This document shows, piece after piece, positions 18,101 through 26,825 of a DNA stretch of 64,000 bases. Every line of letters begins with the position of its first letter. The first letter of the stretch is position 1. The translations under genes and the position numbers were made by a program. The notes beneath the pieces are model-generated. The model did not search any database, had not been told where the DNA came from, and saw only the letters and a program-made list of their open reading frames with translations. The stretch is from Mucilaginibacter sp. SG564. Lineage in GTDB: Bacteria > Bacteroidota > Bacteroidia > Sphingobacteriales > Sphingobacteriaceae. The stretch spans positions 62,001 to 126,000 of the forward strand of contig NZ_JABGNA010000005.1 of NCBI RefSeq assembly GCF_013149275.1. The letters run 5' to 3'.

Positions 18101-19311
18101 TCAATGGTATAACGGGATATTTCTTAAGACCGGGCAACGATCCTGTAGGTGTTATGTTATTCTGGCATAAAGACAGCCAGTTTGCAGATGCACAGGGAGT
18201 CATTGCTAATGGTATTTTCCTGCAAGTCGGCAGCATTGTATCCTGTCTGATCTCCAATGAAATCATAGAGTTGCAGCGAAGTGAAATTGCTCAGTATAAG
18301 GTGCAGATTGAAAACGATAAAGTATTCTTGACTGAAGAATTAGCGGCTCAAGAACCAAGTTCGGAAATCGTCGGCAATAGCGATGGCATGCAAAAGGTTT
18401 TCGGATTACTTAAGCGTGTTGTCAAAAGCGATAGTACTGTTTTAATATTAGGCGAGACAGGAACAGGAAAGGAACTCGTCGCCCGTGCAATTCATGATCA
18501 ATCCCCTCGGTCATCCAGGCAAATGATTAAGATCAATTGTGCCGCGCTACCTGCGAATCTGATAGAAAGTGAACTATTTGGTCATGAGAAGGGTGCATTT
18601 ACCGGAGCTACGGAAAGGCGACTTGGAAAATTCGAACTGGCAAATCACGGGACACTGTTTCTAGATGAAATCGGAGAAATGCCACTTGAATTGCAGGTTA
18701 AACTGTTGCGTGCCTTACAGGAGAAAGAGATCGAACGGGTGGGTGGAAAGAATACGATCAAAGTGGATGTCAGGATTGTTGCGGCAACCAACAGGGATCT
18801 TCAAAAAGAAGTCGAGGATGGGCGTTTCCGCCGGGATCTTTATTATCGGCTTAATATTTTTCCCATAGAATTACCGCCATTAAGAGCACGGAGAGATGAT
18901 ATCCCGCTACTTGCCTTGCATTTCATCAACCGGTATTCTTTGAAAAACAACAAGAAAATCACTGGACTTGGAAATAAAGCCCTCTACGAATTAAAAAAAT
19001 ACGACTGGCCTGGTAATATCCGGGAGTTGGAACACACGATAGAAAGAAGTGTATTGTTAACCAATGGAGAAATATTAAAGGAAATTGCGGTGCAAAGATC
19101 AGCAGAGTCTGTGGCCAAAATTATTGAAAGCGACTTTATTCCTTATACCATCGATGAAAACGAACGCATGCATATAATGGGTGCTTTAAAATTCTGTAAT
19201 GGAAAAATCAATGGAAAGACCGGAGCGGCAGATTTACTTGGTGTACCTGCCAGCACGCTTAATTCAAAAATGAAGCGGTTAAATATCAGGAAAGAGCATA
19301 TCGCTAATTAG
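15193..19311 (+). CDS. GAF-repeat sigma54-dependent transcriptional activator (FhlA-like architecture)
   Basis: 1372 residues, very long for an enhancer-binding protein. The first ~1020 residues contain about six GAF-like units; clear repeats include SHPDF/NHPNF-type segments with ...DGVYNKVL and ...DGVLDVAYE. The sigma54 AAA+ domain (about 1055-1290) has Walker A GETGTGKE at ~1087-1094, the sigma54-contact loop GAFTGA at ~1134-1139, Walker [13 protein letters not shown] at ~1153 and the arginine-finger region [14 protein letters not shown] Fis-type helix-turn-helix ends the protein. There is no receiver domain, so it senses ligands directly, like FhlA (formate) or NorR (NO). It is the natural candidate regulator for the repeated enhancer sites at 0.8, 19.4, 20.1, 25.3 and 26.8 kb; formate as ligand is only a hint from the nearby fdh gene. 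Confidence 0.92.
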   Translation: MNHIYKNWVYGVDKQDLLSIAIHPYLDRLQADFLQLLICPLQGGTFRNCYTFSSLQDINHTIATKHKSEVESLNINIEIRQIDKLQASRVFPAESHLRSMSYAHYIYIPIALKNQLTGVLCLYFNEGMLSSVSRLDEVRSELALLLESLPEDCVTTRLSPELLDFSRELAFIKSRKQLMELFDRSLQAMLTYSYSTILILENETNNITNFLTQEQDLASGNSFVSAFVVKKWPPRHAHEGRGIKKSVRFEQFDQTASAHPSLAMEEDKTNNAIIYNLYGGIDAECKWVIFFPDENAFRQANEGAMVVVANALTQTITQILTNERLQQVDQEKDIIRSLNLDFSSARNKKDLLDIINLKLAKLLNFNYSQVILINEDDTTVSAFLRDSDPRARNHPNFQLVMNGSYPILDGVYNKVLLSRDPLVFDLFELQHKGKLPEYLQFKFDCGVRKVSICSLQIRAKTIGFWIATHVEEHGLSGKQLELMKTISTSFSIAVDNIRANELIQARELEAEKLLQLNFDLSNVHKKEDLELAIHNNLPDLLEFEELFIVLTGNKGNESQFLTTGFGSKLDSAIDRCCISLAYAKQHGEAWVTQGMDELALKMDASEVLRKEVIRGIREKIIVNILLDDGRNAILAIHFARKNSCKNDIIRLVRSIGYQLSFAVSNILAGEEIKKREDERDLLLALAISISAVKSDVELLGAINHHIKPLLQFTHTCIADVDVVNQSSKIMLVDPDSYARSHPDFGTILNMRHSLTDGVLDVAYEADEPVLIELDELKRTQVLPPYLLVNYESGITHVVIAKLSVGKGATRLWFLLYKGKNGVEKSRLDFVKGMANQIAAAQINIIANDHAYIRDFEKSRLIAFASHLAEVNDKHVLARILAEQLRELFEIAGFVIFRIDADKTTLSPYVSHFDPGVQEHQDFPFTNSCPINKSIFPVILQNSGLVSFDLNNAKDELEWPELVGFTKRNGFNGITGYFLRPGNDPVGVMLFWHKDSQFADAQGVIANGIFLQVGSIVSCLISNEIIELQRSEIAQYKVQIENDKVFLTEELAAQEPSSEIVGNSDGMQKVFGLLKRVVKSDSTVLILGETGTGKELVARAIHDQSPRSSRQMIKINCAALPANLIESELFGHEKGAFTGATERRLGKFELANHGTLFLDEIGEMPLELQVKLLRALQEKEIERVGGKNTIKVDVRIVAATNRDLQKEVEDGRFRRDLYYRLNIFPIELPPLRARRDDIPLLALHFINRYSLKNNKKITGLGNKALYELKKYDWPGNIRELEHTIERSVLLTNGEILKEIAVQRSAESVAKIIESDFIPYTIDENERMHIMGALKFCNGKINGKTGAADLLGVPASTLNSKMKRLNIRKEHIAN

Positions 19312-19350
19312 TAGTGTAAGTAAAAAATGAATAGGCCCGATTCGTCATTT

Positions 19351-19459
19351 TCATATCGTTAGCAGGTTTCAAATAGCGAAATAAGAATGAATCTACCAAT
19401 GAGTTTTCTAAGTCAATATCCTGAAATACAATGACTTATTCAAATGGCACGGTTGTTAC
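19351..19459 (+). promoter_or_regulatory. Upstream activator site plus sigma54-type promoter (site 2)
   Basis: CATATCGTT (19352-19360) and AAATAGCGAAATAAG (from 19371) keep the 20-bp offset. The sigma54 element TGGCAC-N5-TTAC (19445-19459) starts 74 bp after the AAATAGCG block and is the best -24 match in the window. The start codon of the tautomerase gene is 65 bp downstream. Confidence 0.65.
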
Positions 19460-19523
19460 ATAAGTGCCAACGGGTTTGGCGCCAATAACCCTAAAATATT
19501 GTTTAAATCAAAACTTAAAATTT

Positions 19524-19826
19524 ATGCCGTTTGTAAATGTAAAACTAGTAGAAGGTGTCTTTACACCTGAAGAAAAACATGCCCTGGCAGCAGCGTTGAC
19601 TGATGTAATGGTTAAGTTCGAAGGCTCTGAGGCTTTTCGCGAAACCGTATGGGTATTAATTGAAGAACTACATCCGGATGGATGGCACATAGGAGGCCGT
19701 CCATGGGAAGGTCCAAAAGGTTTAGAAACGACCTTAAGGAAGCAAAAAGAAATTATTGAAGGAATTGGCGATGCGCATCCAACCACAAGAAAAGAGTGGG
19801 CGGAAGCAGCACCTGCAAAGAACTAA
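19524..19826 (+). CDS. 4-oxalocrotonate tautomerase-family protein
   Basis: 100 residues starting MPFVNVKLVEG. The second residue is Pro, which becomes the N-terminal catalytic base after Met removal in this superfamily, and this fixes the ATG at 19524. The family core of ~62 residues is followed by an unusual ~35-residue tail (GPKGLETTLRKQKEIIEG...). Members catalyse keto-enol tautomerisation of 2-hydroxymuconate-like acids or related promiscuous reactions. It is preceded by sigma54 site 2 and followed by a terminator, so it appears to be a single-gene transcript. Confidence 0.85.
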   Translation: MPFVNVKLVEGVFTPEEKHALAAALTDVMVKFEGSEAFRETVWVLIEELHPDGWHIGGRPWEGPKGLETTLRKQKEIIEGIGDAHPTTRKEWAEAAPAKN

Positions 19827-19834
19827 TTTCACAT

Positions 19835-19873
19835 GGCAGGCAATCTGGACGACACCAGGATTGCCTGCCTTTG
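19835..19873 (+). terminator. Terminator hairpin after the tautomerase gene
   Basis: An 11-bp perfect stem GGCAGGCAATC / GATTGCCTGCC followed by TTT. The T-tract is short but the stem is strong. From here to 20110 no gene or other signal is recognised. Confidence 0.7.
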
Positions 19874-20110
19874 ATATCTCTTAACCCTATCCTGGGCAAG
19901 GTCGATATTTCGCCATTGCGGTATCAGTTTTCAACGACTTTCGCCTTTTATTCACCGGATATTTCTACATCATCCACAAGAACTATAAGGAAGCAATTTC
20001 TTCAGAAGCAACCGATGGATCACGTATCTAATGAGTGATTTTAAAACGGAGAGGCCCCATCTAAAGAATTCTTTAATTTCAATACTCTTGGTGATTTATT
20101 GCGCCAGGTG

Positions 20111-20219
20111 CTATATCGTTACAGGCATTTAAATAGCGATATACCGATTAAAACCAGCCCCATAAAACTCGTTTAAATAACTGAATAACAATATATTAAT
20201 TCAATGGCATGGTCTTTTC
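20111..20219 (+). promoter_or_regulatory. Upstream activator site plus sigma54-type promoter (site 3)
   Basis: CTATATCGTT (20111-20120), AAATAGCGATATACCGATT (20131-20149) and TGGCAT-N5-TTTC (20205-20219) repeat site 1 with identical 20- and 74-bp offsets. A sigma54 start about 12 nt beyond the -12 element would be near 20231, which is where similarity to RNA copy 1 begins. Confidence 0.65.
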
Positions 20220-20232
20220 ATATATCATTATG

Positions 20233-20440
20233 AATGGCCGTGTTTATCACGGTACGGTTCCCGATGAGGCCAAAAATCGGACGGGTGCAGTCCCGGCTAG
20301 ATCTGCCGCGAAATCCAAATAGGATAGTATGCGAAACAATCGGCTCCATGCCATATGTTCACTACAGAAGCATCCGTAAAAATCAACGTCTATAGGTAAT
20401 TTCCTATACTGAAGATGATTGAATTTAAAATCGAAACGCA
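20233..20440 (+). ncRNA. Conserved structured RNA with hammerhead-like 3' domain, copy 2
   Basis: Aligns over its length with 1308-1511. The 5' domain closes with CGGA 20278-20281 / TCCG 20373-20376 and has the hairpin CGGG 20282-20285 / CCCG 20292-20295. In the 3' domain, predicted cleavage follows C20390 (GUC), stem I is UAUAGG / CCUAUA (20391-20396, 20403-20408), then CUGAAGA 20409-20415, stem II GAUU / AAUC (20417-20420, 20429-20432), and GAAA 20433-20436. Stem I differs from copy 1 at two adjacent base pairs with both sides changed. Stem III is short here (3 bp, then an A-C mismatch), and the extra U before stem II is also present. Activity may be weak; the function of the 5' domain is unknown. 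Confidence 0.55.
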
Positions 20441-20445
20441 GGTAT

Positions 20446-20472
20446 GGCGCAAATCAAGATTGCGCCTCTTTC
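20446..20472 (+). terminator. Terminator-like hairpin after RNA copy 2
   Basis: The perfect stem GGCGCAA / TTGCGCC is followed by TCTTTC. It would give a discrete RNA of about 240 nt from the sigma54 start; the T-tract is poor, so read-through into the membrane-protein gene at 20595 is possible. Confidence 0.5.
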
Positions 20473-20594
20473 AACGGCGTTATGAGCGTGATTTCCCGGC
20501 AATTTGAGTGATGGATAAATTCCTTTATGCATCACTTGCAGGCTATGAGTATTAGCAACTAATTCCAACATAATCTTTGAAACCAATAATTACT

Positions 20595-20969
20595 ATGGAA
20601 ACATTAGAATTACCCGCTTTCCCTGAGGACAATAAAAAGATGAAAAGGAAGGGAACCTTTAAGCCAGTATCCGTTCAGGCAGTGAGCGAACTTAGCGGAA
20701 AATTACCGGAAGAAGAAATGGAACCGGCAAAAGAAGAAAAGTTTCCAATACCGGAAACAGCTGAAAACCTTACCGGTAAAGAAATAGCTATTCGGGCGGC
20801 GTGCGTGATACTTTTACCGATGCTGTCGGGGATTGACTGGACTTATCACACGCATACGGTAGCGGTAATTGTTCCGGTGGCGTTTTACTTAGAAGTTACT
20901 GCATTTACCTCGTATTGTCCTATTAAAGCTGTTTTTAGCAAATACCGCAAGCCAGATAATTACGAATAG
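20595..20969 (+). CDS. Small DUF2892-like membrane protein
   Basis: 124 residues from the ATG at 20595 (METLELP). The N-terminal ~65 residues are hydrophilic and charged (KKMKRKGTFKP, LPEEEMEPAKEEKF). The C-terminal half has two hydrophobic segments (AIRAACVILLPMLSGI and VAVIVPVAFYLEVTAF) and ends in YCPIKAVFSKY, resembling the CPlyallg ending of DUF2892/YgaP-type membrane proteins. The function is unknown. It follows the structured RNA on the same strand; a 9-bp inverted repeat GATAATTAC / GTAATTATC spans its stop codon. Confidence 0.65.
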   Translation: METLELPAFPEDNKKMKRKGTFKPVSVQAVSELSGKLPEEEMEPAKEEKFPIPETAENLTGKEIAIRAACVILLPMLSGIDWTYHTHTVAVIVPVAFYLEVTAFTSYCPIKAVFSKYRKPDNYE

Positions 20970-21011
20970 TAATTATCCGGCGGAGTATGTCGTAACGAGA
21001 AATCTTTTTCG

Positions 21012-22598
21012 TCAGGTCTGATTTTTCCTCAAAGCAGTAACGATCCCTGATAGGACTTTAAACATAAGGATTGTTAATAAAATGCCGATTATAGCTAAAG
21101 AAATCACGCTGAAGATCGCCCTGTCTGCCAATAATTGACTTTGAGTTTCCAAAACAGACTGTAAGGAGGAATTTGCAGCCTGTTGCGCAGAAACTTCCGG
21201 TAAGCCATTGGTCAGAAAGCTTTTTGTTAATCGGGATAAAAAGTCCATGGCATTGAGATCTTCCGGAGAAAGATGATTGATTAAGCTTTCGCGGTAAATC
21301 TGGTTGAAATAAATCTGGAGGTTATAAAATCCGGCATTGGCATTCAACAACGAAATAAATCTGGTATTGGCTGCTAAGAAAAGCGGAGCTACGCCTGTCG
21401 ATTTGGGTACAGAAGTAATTACAAACACAGTGATGGGAACAAAAAGTATTCCTGATGCGGCCCCCTGAAAGATAACCGGTACCACCAGATCGCTGAAAGA
21501 GAGGTCGGGTGTTAAGTTATAATAAACCCAAAAATGATAAGCCAGCAACATTGAAAACCCAACAAGTAAAAATGGAATAATTCCTTTTTTGTGGTTAATT
21601 AATAGCCGAGCCGTTATTATCATAAAAAAGATCAGACTAAGGATATTACAAAGGCCAAGATTAATCGTTTGAGTCGGGCTCCATTTCAGTACGAAGGCAG
21701 TATAGCCATAAAGAATATTTATACTCTCTTTCATACCGTAGTACAAACCTAATACCAACAGACCGGCAATAAAGTTCTTGTATTTGAAAACAGTTACGTC
21801 AATCAAAGGACGGGTGGCTAACAACTGGCGACCAAAGAACATGAGGCTAGAAAGGATAACAAGGGCGGACGAAATGACGATCCGAGGATCAGAAAACCAG
21901 TAATATTTTGTTCCATAAAGCAGCGTGTATGCTAGGCAAATGCCGCCAACCGCGTAAAACAAGAGTCCCGGCCAGTCAATACGAAAAGGCGGGTATTTTC
22001 TAAATCTTGTCTTAGCACGAAGCGAACAAAGGATCAAGGCAAGAACAACGCCCTGGAAAATTATCGTGTATATGTAAATATTGATGATCTGTGAGTTGAC
22101 GGTTGCATTGGCGGCAATAATGCCGATGAAAACGGTGCTGCTAAACACCGTACCAAAAAATACCGATGGGCCCAAAACTTGTCTGATTGCAGGATTAAGC
22201 ACACCCGTAATCATAATTAGCGCACCTATACAAACTGCATTAATGCAAATTCCCTGAAAGAAGCGTAATATGAAAAATATATAAATGTCGCTGGTATGCA
22301 AACAACAGACGTTAAGAATTATGCCCAGGATCATATTGGTAAGGAGGTAGTTTCGCATTTCGAAATACCGTAAAAAGCGAAACGCTAGTGGTACGTTTAT
22401 AAGAATCCCAACATAGGTGATCTGAATAGCGAAAGAAATATCTTCGGGTTGAGCACCAAGATAAGCCATGATATAATTCTGGCTTAAGGTGAAGCTGCCG
22501 AATTGCATGATCGCAGATAGCAGGATCAAAAAGAGCAGTATCCGAATGCCTAATCCCCAGTTGGCGATCCAATCTTTAAAATAAACAGGGTTTCTCAT
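21012..22598 (-). CDS. MFS efflux transporter, EmrB/DHA2 type
   Basis: 528 residues, strongly hydrophobic with about 14 predicted membrane segments, the layout of the DHA2 drug:proton antiporter group. A periplasmic-size loop precedes the last segments (LSPEDLNAMDFLSRLTKSFL...). It starts in a 4-bp overlap with the adaptor gene, so it is translationally coupled. With the HlyD-like adaptor and TolC-like channel upstream it forms an EmrAB-TolC-type tripartite pump spanning both membranes. Substrate unknown; EmrB-type motifs are divergent, as usual in Bacteroidota. Confidence 0.88.
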   Translation of the reverse strand: MRNPVYFKDWIANWGLGIRILLFLILLSAIMQFGSFTLSQNYIMAYLGAQPEDISFAIQITYVGILINVPLAFRFLRYFEMRNYLLTNMILGIILNVCCLHTSDIYIFFILRFFQGICINAVCIGALIMITGVLNPAIRQVLGPSVFFGTVFSSTVFIGIIAANATVNSQIINIYIYTIIFQGVVLALILCSLRAKTRFRKYPPFRIDWPGLLFYAVGGICLAYTLLYGTKYYWFSDPRIVISSALVILSSLMFFGRQLLATRPLIDVTVFKYKNFIAGLLVLGLYYGMKESINILYGYTAFVLKWSPTQTINLGLCNILSLIFFMIITARLLINHKKGIIPFLLVGFSMLLAYHFWVYYNLTPDLSFSDLVVPVIFQGAASGILFVPITVFVITSVPKSTGVAPLFLAANTRFISLLNANAGFYNLQIYFNQIYRESLINHLSPEDLNAMDFLSRLTKSFLTNGLPEVSAQQAANSSLQSVLETQSQLLADRAIFSVISLAIIGILLTILMFKVLSGIVTALRKNQT

Positions 22599-23650
22599 TT
22601 AGATTTCTTTTTGACCTTTACAAATACGTTCATACCTGCTTTTATACCCTGTATATCCGTACTGGTAAACTTTATTTTCACGGGAATCCGCTGGATGATC
22701 TTCACAAAATTCCCGGTAGCGTTATCCGGTGGCAAGAGGGAAAATTTTGCACCTGTGGATGCTGCAATAGCTTCTATTTGCCCATGAAAAACTTTATTAG
22801 TGATCGCATCCACCTCTATGTCCACTGGCTGACCCGGATACATACCATCAACCTGGGTTTCCTTAAAGTTTGCGGTTACCCATTTATATTTTTCATTAAC
22901 AATAGAAACCAGCGGCTGACCGACCTGTACCTGTTGACCTTCAAGGATTGCTTTTCGTCCCAATATGCCTGTGTAAGGAGCACGTATGACGGTGTAGACG
23001 AGATTAATTTTGGCCAACTCGAGAACCGCCCTTTTTTGTTCGAGGTTTGCCGTTAGTAATTTTTGCTGGGTTTTAAGCTCGTTAATCTTCGCGTAATTAG
23101 TTTTAAGCATGTTTTTGGACGCATTAAATTCGCTTAATGAAACGTTATATTTCGATTGCGCCAGGTCAAGGTCTGAACCTGTAGCCGCTTCATCTTTAAC
23201 AAGGTTTTTATACCTGGCAAAATCTCTTGTTTGTTCGTAAAGTCGCGCCTTAGCAGCTTCAATATCATTTTTGTTCACCTCAGTTCCTGATTCGGCGGAT
23301 CGGATGCTAGCAGCAAGCACTTCTATTCTGGCTTTTGCATCATCGACATCGGCCTGAGCTTCGGCAAACTTTTCTTTGTATTCGCGATCATCGATCAGAA
23401 CTAATGTGTCGCCCTTAACTACGGGCTGGTGTTCATCGAAGTTTACCTGCTTAATATAGCCGCTGATCCGGGCTGAAACAGGATTTATGAAAGATTCTAC
23501 CTGAGCATCGTTGGTTTCTATGTAATAATTTTTGCCTACGAGATAGTTAATCAAATAAAATAAGACAGTAAGCAAAATAACGGCAGCCGCAATAGCGAGG
23601 GCAATATTGCCTGGATGTTGTTTTCGGTGGTGTTTATTTTTCGTTTCCAT
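22595..23650 (-). CDS. HlyD/EmrA-family membrane fusion protein
   Basis: 351 residues. One N-terminal membrane anchor (IALAIAAAVILLTVLFYLINYLV), a barrel-sandwich half (YIETNDAQVESFINPVSARISGYI), a long coiled-coil (about 95-205), the return half (VIRAPYTGILGRKAILEGQQVQVGQPL) and a beta-barrel. This is the EmrA adaptor architecture bridging the inner-membrane transporter and the outer-membrane channel. It lies 8 bp after the TolC-like gene and overlaps the transporter gene by 4 bp. Confidence 0.92.
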   Translation of the reverse strand: METKNKHHRKQHPGNIALAIAAAVILLTVLFYLINYLVGKNYYIETNDAQVESFINPVSARISGYIKQVNFDEHQPVVKGDTLVLIDDREYKEKFAEAQADVDDAKARIEVLAASIRSAESGTEVNKNDIEAAKARLYEQTRDFARYKNLVKDEAATGSDLDLAQSKYNVSLSEFNASKNMLKTNYAKINELKTQQKLLTANLEQKRAVLELAKINLVYTVIRAPYTGILGRKAILEGQQVQVGQPLVSIVNEKYKWVTANFKETQVDGMYPGQPVDIEVDAITNKVFHGQIEAIAASTGAKFSLLPPDNATGNFVKIIQRIPVKIKFTSTDIQGIKAGMNVFVKVKKKSK

Positions 23651-23658
23651 GTATTCAA

Positions 23659-25128
23659 TTATAGCTTGCCGGATAGGTAAAGAAGTCTGAAATAAAATAG
23701 CTGCGCATTAGTTTGCGCCTCAACAAGGTTATAGCGGACTTCCTGAAGAAGATTATCCGCGTCGAGCAGATCCGTCAGTAATGCGAGCTGATTCAGGTAC
23801 TTTGTGTTGACGATCCTATAATTCACTCGTGCTTGTTCGATAGATTGTTCATTAACTTTTATGCGATCAAGAGCCTCCTGATATTTTATTAAGAGACTGC
23901 TGAACTCCTGGTTGAAACTATCGCTTGCCGATTGCTTTTGTAAGAGTAGTTCTTCGCTCCGTATCCTTGCAGCAGCGAGAGCGAGCTTATTTTTATAAAT
24001 TGACGAAAGGCTGTAGCTGATATTCAGGCCTGCATAACCCAAGGCATAGGCCTGGTCTACATGTGGGTAGACCAACGCATTCGGGTAATTCAAAGAATAG
24101 GTGCTGATTAACGTAATAGCAGGACGGTTGTTGCTTTTGATTGCATTCACCTCTTCCGTTTGAAGTTTAATTGCTAAAACTGCTTTCCTTACGCTGTAAG
24201 AATCATCGGCAATTCCTGGAAATAAGGAATGAATTTTCTTTGGACTGACCCGTTGCATGTTGGCGGAGTCAGTCGGGTTAATTACAGAATTGTCCGGAAG
24301 ATCAAGAAGAACGACTAGCTTTTTACTCGCAATTTTGATGTCATTCTGCGTTCTTTCAAGGTCAAGATTAACCGACGATAAATTTAACTGTGCACGAAGT
24401 ACATCACTACGGGTAACCTTTTGGTTTACATAAAGAGAATTGATATTTCGAACCCTGGTTTCGGCTCTAACAATCTGCTCTTTAATATATCGTAGCTGAT
24501 CATTTAAGGCTTCCAATTCAAGGTAATCGGTTGCAACATGTAAGCTGACATCGCCACCGCGATCCATAACATTTAAGCCTGCGAGCAAAACCTTGTAACT
24601 TTGCGCAGCATTCGCGGTCTTTTGCCTGCCACCGGCGTACAGGTTAAAAGTGGTAACAGCACCCGCCATACCTGCGTTAGGGCTTGGGAAAACACTTACC
24701 GAATTGGCGTGATAAAGAAAATCATTAAACAAAGTAAGTTTAGTATAGCGCTGATAATTTCCCTGTAGCTCAATATCAGGCATTGCAAGAACTTTAGTGG
24801 CAATTTGATCGGACCTTACCGCAGTTTCTTCCAATTTGGCTGCCTGCACATCTTTATTCTGGCTTTTTGAAAGCATGATAGCCTGGTCAAGAGAAATCGG
24901 ATAAATTACATCCCGACGGTTTTTCTGCTGCGCATTGCCGGACAGCGCTATAAAAAGCAGCATTAATAGCGCAACTAAACACTTTATTGAAATTTTAAGG
25001 TCATCAATCTTAAGGCGAAAAACTGACCTCACAGTAACATAACGGGAAGATAAGTCTGTTCCTGGAAGGGCTTCATCGATTTTGGGACAAATAGTAAAAG
25101 ATAATTTTGATTCAAGCTGTTTCAACAT
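23659..25128 (-). CDS. TolC-family outer membrane efflux protein
   Basis: 489 residues as drawn. A hydrophobic signal segment (CLVALLMLLFIALSGNAQQ) begins ~50 residues in, so the true start may be later, for instance a GTG before RSVFRLKIDD. The mature protein has the two repeated helical halves of TolC: ISLDQAIMLSKSQNKDVQAAKLEE near the start and the mid-protein proline-containing turn, ending with ALLTDLLDADNLLQEVRYNLVEAQTNAQLFYFRLLYLSGKL. First gene of the efflux operon; its upstream region has a sigma54-type promoter (minus strand) and enhancer sites shared with the formate dehydrogenase gene. Confidence 0.88.
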   Translation of the reverse strand: MLKQLESKLSFTICPKIDEALPGTDLSSRYVTVRSVFRLKIDDLKISIKCLVALLMLLFIALSGNAQQKNRRDVIYPISLDQAIMLSKSQNKDVQAAKLEETAVRSDQIATKVLAMPDIELQGNYQRYTKLTLFNDFLYHANSVSVFPSPNAGMAGAVTTFNLYAGGRQKTANAAQSYKVLLAGLNVMDRGGDVSLHVATDYLELEALNDQLRYIKEQIVRAETRVRNINSLYVNQKVTRSDVLRAQLNLSSVNLDLERTQNDIKIASKKLVVLLDLPDNSVINPTDSANMQRVSPKKIHSLFPGIADDSYSVRKAVLAIKLQTEEVNAIKSNNRPAITLISTYSLNYPNALVYPHVDQAYALGYAGLNISYSLSSIYKNKLALAAARIRSEELLLQKQSASDSFNQEFSSLLIKYQEALDRIKVNEQSIEQARVNYRIVNTKYLNQLALLTDLLDADNLLQEVRYNLVEAQTNAQLFYFRLLYLSGKL

Positions 25129-25243
25129 TTTATACTGCGGCTTTAATTTTTTACCACTGTGGTGGCGAAATAGAAAGCTATGCCTACCTCATGCCGTGTC
25201 AGATTAGTAAGCGCAATAAAGATTGCTTCGCCCTTATGCTATT

Positions 25244-25342
25244 TCAAGACAAATGCCATTAATTAAATAATTGAAGTTCAGTTACTTAATATGATTTTGG
25301 TCATGTTTTTATAGCGATATATCGCTGTTTAAAAGGCTATAG
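25244..25342 (-). promoter_or_regulatory. Upstream activator sites plus minus-strand sigma54 promoter for the efflux operon (site 4)
   Basis: The perfect palindrome AGCGATATATCGCT (25313-25326) is the clearest form of the repeated site; another half-site, CTATAGCG, lies at 25337-25344. On the minus strand TGGCAT-N5-TTGA (25258 down to 25244) lies 72 bp from the AAACAGCGATAT start at 25330, matching the 72-74 bp offset of the other sites. The predicted start is about 100 nt before the channel gene. Confidence 0.6.
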
Positions 25343-25484
25343 CGACAGGGCAAGAGTAGCGGAAGAACTCTCGAATGCATAATGATTATTCCTTCAGGTT
25401 GCGGGGGAATGTTTCTATTAAACTCATCCTGAATGATAATGAAGCGAACTGGTTGTCGGTTCAAAACGCGCCACAATGTGGTGT

Positions 25485-25499
25485 TGGCGCTCCCTTTAC
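25485..25499 (+). promoter_or_regulatory. Candidate sigma54 promoter of the formate dehydrogenase gene
   Basis: TGGCGC-N5-TTAC, 46 bp before the fdh ATG. It is about 160 bp from the palindrome at 25313-25326, farther than at the other sites, so the shared enhancer would act at a longer range here. Confidence 0.45.
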
Positions 25500-25544
25500 C
25501 CTTTAAATAATTCAAATAATCATAAACAATTAAAATTAACAAAA

Positions 25545-26702
25545 ATGAAAGTTCTATGTGTACTTTATCCTGATCCGATAAACGGCTATCCGAAAACTTA
25601 TGCCCGTGCGGACATTCCAGCAATTAAAAATTATCCCGACGGCCAGACTGTTCCTAACCCCCACGCTATTGATTTTATACCGGGAGAGCTTTTGGGATGC
25701 AAAACCGGGGAGTTAGGTTTAAGAAAATTCCTGGAAGGTTTGGGACATACCTTTGTCGTAACTACGGATAAGGACGGGCCGGATTCAGAATTTGAAAAAG
25801 AACTTCCGGATGCAGATGTTGTAATTTCACAGCCGTTCTGGCCCGCTTATCTGACTAAAGAACGTATTGCGAAAGCGAAAAATCTAAAGCTGGCAATCAC
25901 TGCCGGAATTGGCTCTGACCATGTTGATCTTGAATCTGCCATCGAACATGAGATCACGGTTGCAGAAGTTACCTGGTCTAACAGTACCAGTGTGATGGAA
26001 CATACGGTGATGAGTATTCTCGCTTTGGTAAGAAACTTTATTCCATCGCATGAAATCGCCAAGAATGGCGGTTGGAATATAGCTGATTGTGTTGAACGTT
26101 CCTATGATGCCGAGGGGATGAATATTGGCGTGCTTGCGGCGGGAAGAATTGGCCTCGGCGTGTTGAGAAGATTAAAGCCATTTGGTGTTAAGCTGCATTA
26201 CAGCGAACGCCATCGCCTTCCGGAAGAAATAGAAAAGGAATTGGATCTTACATATCATGAAAATGTAGAGTCATTGGCTGTAAATTGCGATGTTGTGAGC
26301 ATTCATGCCCCATTACATCCGGAAACAGAAGGTTTGTTTAACGACGCGTTAATCGGAAAGATGAAGAAAGGCTCTTATATTGTAAATACGGCCAGAGCAA
26401 AAATTTGTGATAGAGATGCGATAGTCCGCGCTTTAGAAAGTGGCCAGCTGGCTGGTTATGCCGGGGATGTTTGGTTTCCACAGCCGCCATCTGCAGACCA
26501 TCCCTGGAGATCGATGCCATTTAATGCCATGACTCCGCATATTTCCGGATCCTCATTGCCAGGTCAGGCAAGATATGCAGCAGGCACACGTGAAATCCTG
26601 GAGTGCTTCTTTGAAGGAAAGCCAATCCGAGATGTTTATCTGGTTACCAAAGGTGGTAAGCTTGCCGGAGTCGGCGCGAGTTCATATACCGTAAAAAAAT
26701 AA
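25545..26702 (+). CDS. fdh: NAD-dependent formate dehydrogenase
   Basis: 385 residues from the ATG at 25545 (MKVLCVLYPDPINGYPKTYA), the start that matches the family. It is plainly homologous to the Pseudomonas sp. 101 D-2-hydroxyacid-dehydrogenase-type FDH: AKNLKLAITAGIGSDHVDLESA, the substrate Asn in VTWSNSTSVMEH, the catalytic Arg in VNTARAKICDRDA, the Gln-Pro in WFPQPP and the catalytic His in MTPHISGSS. It oxidises formate to CO2 with formation of NADH, without metal. The coenzyme-discriminating Asp of the Pseudomonas enzyme (TDRHR) is Glu here (SERHR); NAD preference is still likely. A terminator follows. Confidence 0.95.
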   Translation: MKVLCVLYPDPINGYPKTYARADIPAIKNYPDGQTVPNPHAIDFIPGELLGCKTGELGLRKFLEGLGHTFVVTTDKDGPDSEFEKELPDADVVISQPFWPAYLTKERIAKAKNLKLAITAGIGSDHVDLESAIEHEITVAEVTWSNSTSVMEHTVMSILALVRNFIPSHEIAKNGGWNIADCVERSYDAEGMNIGVLAAGRIGLGVLRRLKPFGVKLHYSERHRLPEEIEKELDLTYHENVESLAVNCDVVSIHAPLHPETEGLFNDALIGKMKKGSYIVNTARAKICDRDAIVRALESGQLAGYAGDVWFPQPPSADHPWRSMPFNAMTPHISGSSLPGQARYAAGTREILECFFEGKPIRDVYLVTKGGKLAGVGASSYTVKK

Positions 26703-26705
26703 AAC

Positions 26706-26750
26706 CTTGCTGCTCCTGCGGTCAAATCAATGCCGCGGGAGCAATGTTTT
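26706..26750 (+). terminator. Rho-independent terminator of fdh
   Basis: GCTCCTGCGG (26712-26721) pairs with CCGCGGGAGC (26733-26742), flanked by TTGC/GCAA and followed by TGTTTT. Confidence 0.8.
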
Positions 26751-26825
26751 ACAAATCGAAATTCTGTACTACAATAAAGTACTTGATTGATAATCAGCCA
26801 TAACGAGATAAAAAATCACATTTTT

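Noticed and set aside
19874..20110. 80-residue plus-strand frame overlapping the tautomerase terminator (19796-20038)
   Set aside because: It runs through the terminator hairpin, overlaps the tautomerase gene in another frame and has no recognisable features.
20261..20271. CCGATGAGGCC in RNA copy 2 as a second hammerhead core
   Set aside because: The core needs CTGANGA with a paired GAAA; the second base is wrong and copy 1 has no counterpart at this position.
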